A stretch of DNA of 6,220 nucleotides from Bordetella parapertussis. Lineage in GTDB: Bacteria; Pseudomonadota; Gammaproteobacteria; Burkholderiales; SG8-41. This document shows, one piece after another, positions 4,858 to 6,220 of the stretch. Position 1 is the stretch's first letter; each line of letters begins with the position of its first letter. Below the pieces are notes generated by a model. It searched no databases, had not been told where the DNA came from, and saw only the letters and a program-made list of their open reading frames with translations. Both the position numbers and the translations under genes were made by a program. The DNA is taken from the NCBI GenBank assembly GCA_945863085.1, contig CAMBCD010000171.1:1-6220 (forward strand), read 5' to 3'.

Positions 4858-6220
4858 TTATGCCTTGGACACCTGGCACAGCGTGGTCTTGGTTTCCTGC
4901 ATCATGGTCACGATGTCGTAACCATAAGTAGTGGCAGTGTTGACCGCTTCGCCGCGCACGATCGGGGCAGCACCTTCCGGGTAATACTTTTTCATGTCCT
5001 CGCCCTGCCACCAGCCGGCAAAGTGGAACGGCAGGAACACGGTGCCGGGACCCACGCGTTCTGTGACCAGGGTCTTGACCTTGAGCCGCGCCTTGGTCGG
5101 CGATTCAACCCAGACATACTCGTTGTTGCGCACGCCGCGGTCGTTCGCGTCCTTCGGATTGATCTCGACGAACATCTCCTGCTGCAGTTCCGCCAGCCAG
5201 GGATTGGATCGCGTCTCGTCACCGCCGCCCTCGTATTCCACCAGACGGCCGCTGGTCATCGTCAGCGGATACATCTTGCCGGCGTCCTTGTTGGCATCCT
5301 GCACGGTCTTGAACAGCACCGGCACACGCCAGCGGTTTTTCTGGTCGGCATGCGTCGGGTATTTTTCAATCAGGTCGGCACGCGGGCTGTACAGCGGCTC
5401 GCGGTGCAGCGGCACCGGATCCGGGAAGTTCCACACCACGGCGCGGGCCTTGGCGTTGCCGAAGGGATGGCAGCCATGCTCCTTCATGAACACGCGGATC
5501 ATGCCGCCCGAGGAATCGGTCTTCCAGTTCTTGCCTTCGGCCGCTTTTTTCTCGTCTTCCGTGAGTTCATCCCACCAGCCGAGTTTTTTCAGCAGCACAT
5601 GGTCGAGTTCCGGATAACCGGTGGTGATGTCGGCGCCCTTCGAATGTGAGCCGTCCTCGGCGAGCAGGTTGACGCCGTCCTTTTCCACGCCGAAGTTGGC
5701 GCGGAAATTCCCGCCGCCATCCATCATGTGTTTCGAGGTGTCATACAGATTGGGCGAACCGGGATGCTTGATCGCCGCGGTGCCGAAACAGGGCCAGGGC
5801 AGACCGAAATAATCGCCGTCGAGCACATAACCGGTCTTGGCATCCTTGCCGCCCCTGGCGCGCAGCGTCTTGATGTCGAAGACATGCATGTTGCGCATAT
5901 GCGCCTGCAGGCGCTCCGGAGACTGGCCGGTGTAACCGATGGTCCACACGCCGCGATTGATTTCGCGCAGCGTGTCTTCCATGTCCGGCTCGTCCATGCC
6001 GCCCTTGCCCTTGCTCAACTTGATCTTCGCGGTGAATTCCTTGGCGAAGCCGAATTTCTGCGCCAGCTGGTACATGATCATGTGGTCGGTGCGCGACTCG
6101 AACATCGGCTCGATCACCTTCTCCCGCCACTGGATCGAGCGGTTGGATGCTGTCGCCGAACCCGCACATTCCAGCTGGGTGGCCGCCGGCAGCAGATAGA
6201 CATTGTCCTTGCGCACCATC
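4858..6220 (-). CDS. fdhA: Formate dehydrogenase alpha (catalytic, molybdopterin) subunit, N-terminus outside the window
   Basis: This is the C-terminal ~453 residues of a molybdopterin oxidoreductase that oxidises formate to CO2. The frame runs off the right edge, and the Met at 6219 is internal, because full-length members are about twice as long. Visible landmarks are DNVYLLPAATQLE and SATASNRSIQWREKVIEP near the visible start (~6-38 of the visible part), which closely resemble the FdnG/Fdh family (VTQFE...TATNRSFQWREKVIEP-like). The C-terminal molybdopterin dinucleotide-binding beta-barrel spans ~317-440, with YPLTMTSGRLVEYEGGG, RSNPWLAELQQ, FVEINPKDANDRGV and VFLPFHFAGWWQGE. The GRLVEYEGGG-type text resembles my recollection of epsilon- and other proteobacterial periplasmic formate dehydrogenases more than E. 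coli FdnG. The [4Fe-4S] motif, the Cys or selenocysteine metal ligand and the expected Tat signal are all off the edge and cannot be judged. It leads the operon in this window, and the beta gene follows after 27 bases. Confidence 0.95.
   Translation of the reverse strand, partial: MVRKDNVYLLPAATQLECAGSATASNRSIQWREKVIEPMFESRTDHMIMYQLAQKFGFAKEFTAKIKLSKGKGGMDEPDMEDTLREINRGVWTIGYTGQSPERLQAHMRNMHVFDIKTLRARGGKDAKTGYVLDGDYFGLPWPCFGTAAIKHPGSPNLYDTSKHMMDGGGNFRANFGVEKDGVNLLAEDGSHSKGADITTGYPELDHVLLKKLGWWDELTEDEKKAAEGKNWKTDSSGGMIRVFMKEHGCHPFGNAKARAVVWNFPDPVPLHREPLYSPRADLIEKYPTHADQKNRWRVPVLFKTVQDANKDAGKMYPLTMTSGRLVEYEGGGDETRSNPWLAELQQEMFVEINPKDANDRGVRNNEYVWVESPTKARLKVKTLVTERVGPGTVFLPFHFAGWWQGEDMKKYYPEGAAPIVRGEAVNTATTYGYDIVTMMQETKTTLCQVSKA

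Noticed and set aside
4585..5649. A 354-codon plus-strand open frame antisense to the formate dehydrogenase beta and alpha genes.
   Set aside because: It lies opposite two clearly coding genes with 16 ordered cysteines and family motifs. Long antisense frames are common in GC-rich genes; the translation shows no recognisable domain and spans two genes.
4858..6220. Looked for a selenocysteine codon (in-frame TGA) and SECIS-like hairpin in the alpha-subunit gene.
   Set aside because: The metal-ligand position lies in the N-terminal half outside the window, and the visible part is uninterrupted, so nothing can be said either way.

Overview
The window reads like a high-GC proteobacterial chromosome fragment, most likely a betaproteobacterium (Burkholderiales or a relative). 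This is inferred from a Bug/TctC-type binding protein, a TRAP binding protein in a catabolic-looking cluster, GC-rich codon use, strong AGGAG-type ribosome binding sites, and a Fdh3-type respiratory formate dehydrogenase. It holds two gene strings that converge on one terminator. No RNA genes, insertion sequences, CRISPR arrays or long repeats were seen, and no stretch above 300 bases lacks a gene.

Left half, plus strand (1-2615): four tightly packed genes that look like one operon entering from outside the window. They are (1) the C-terminal ~287 residues of a Bug-family (tripartite tricarboxylate transporter) solute-binding protein, (2) a 102-residue DUF1330 protein, (3) a 152-residue VOC/glyoxalase-fold protein, and (4) a 314-residue DctP-like TRAP solute-binding protein. 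Gene 4 overlaps gene 3 by ATGA and starts with no signal peptide. No transporter membrane subunit is present. The cluster probably handles an organic (carboxylic) acid, but the substrate cannot be read from sequence.

Middle (2616-2694): a short AT-rich intergenic region with a strong hairpin at 2643-2669 that has A and T tracts on opposite sides, so it should terminate transcription from both directions.

Right half, minus strand (6220 down to 2695): a respiratory formate dehydrogenase operon in the order alpha (truncated by the window edge), beta (16-cysteine, four [4Fe-4S] ferredoxin), a 73-residue lipoprotein, gamma (cytochrome b556), and a 77-residue exported Ala/Lys-rich protein. Formate would be oxidised at the molybdenum/tungsten-bis-MGD centre of alpha. 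Electrons would then pass through the beta iron-sulfur clusters to the two hemes of gamma, and on to quinone. Beta/lipoprotein and gamma/77-aa are each joined by ATGA overlaps, so the two unrecognised small proteins are built into the operon and are the best candidates here for undescribed parts. The N-terminus of alpha, with its Tat signal and Cys/Sec ligand, and any upstream chaperone genes lie outside the window.
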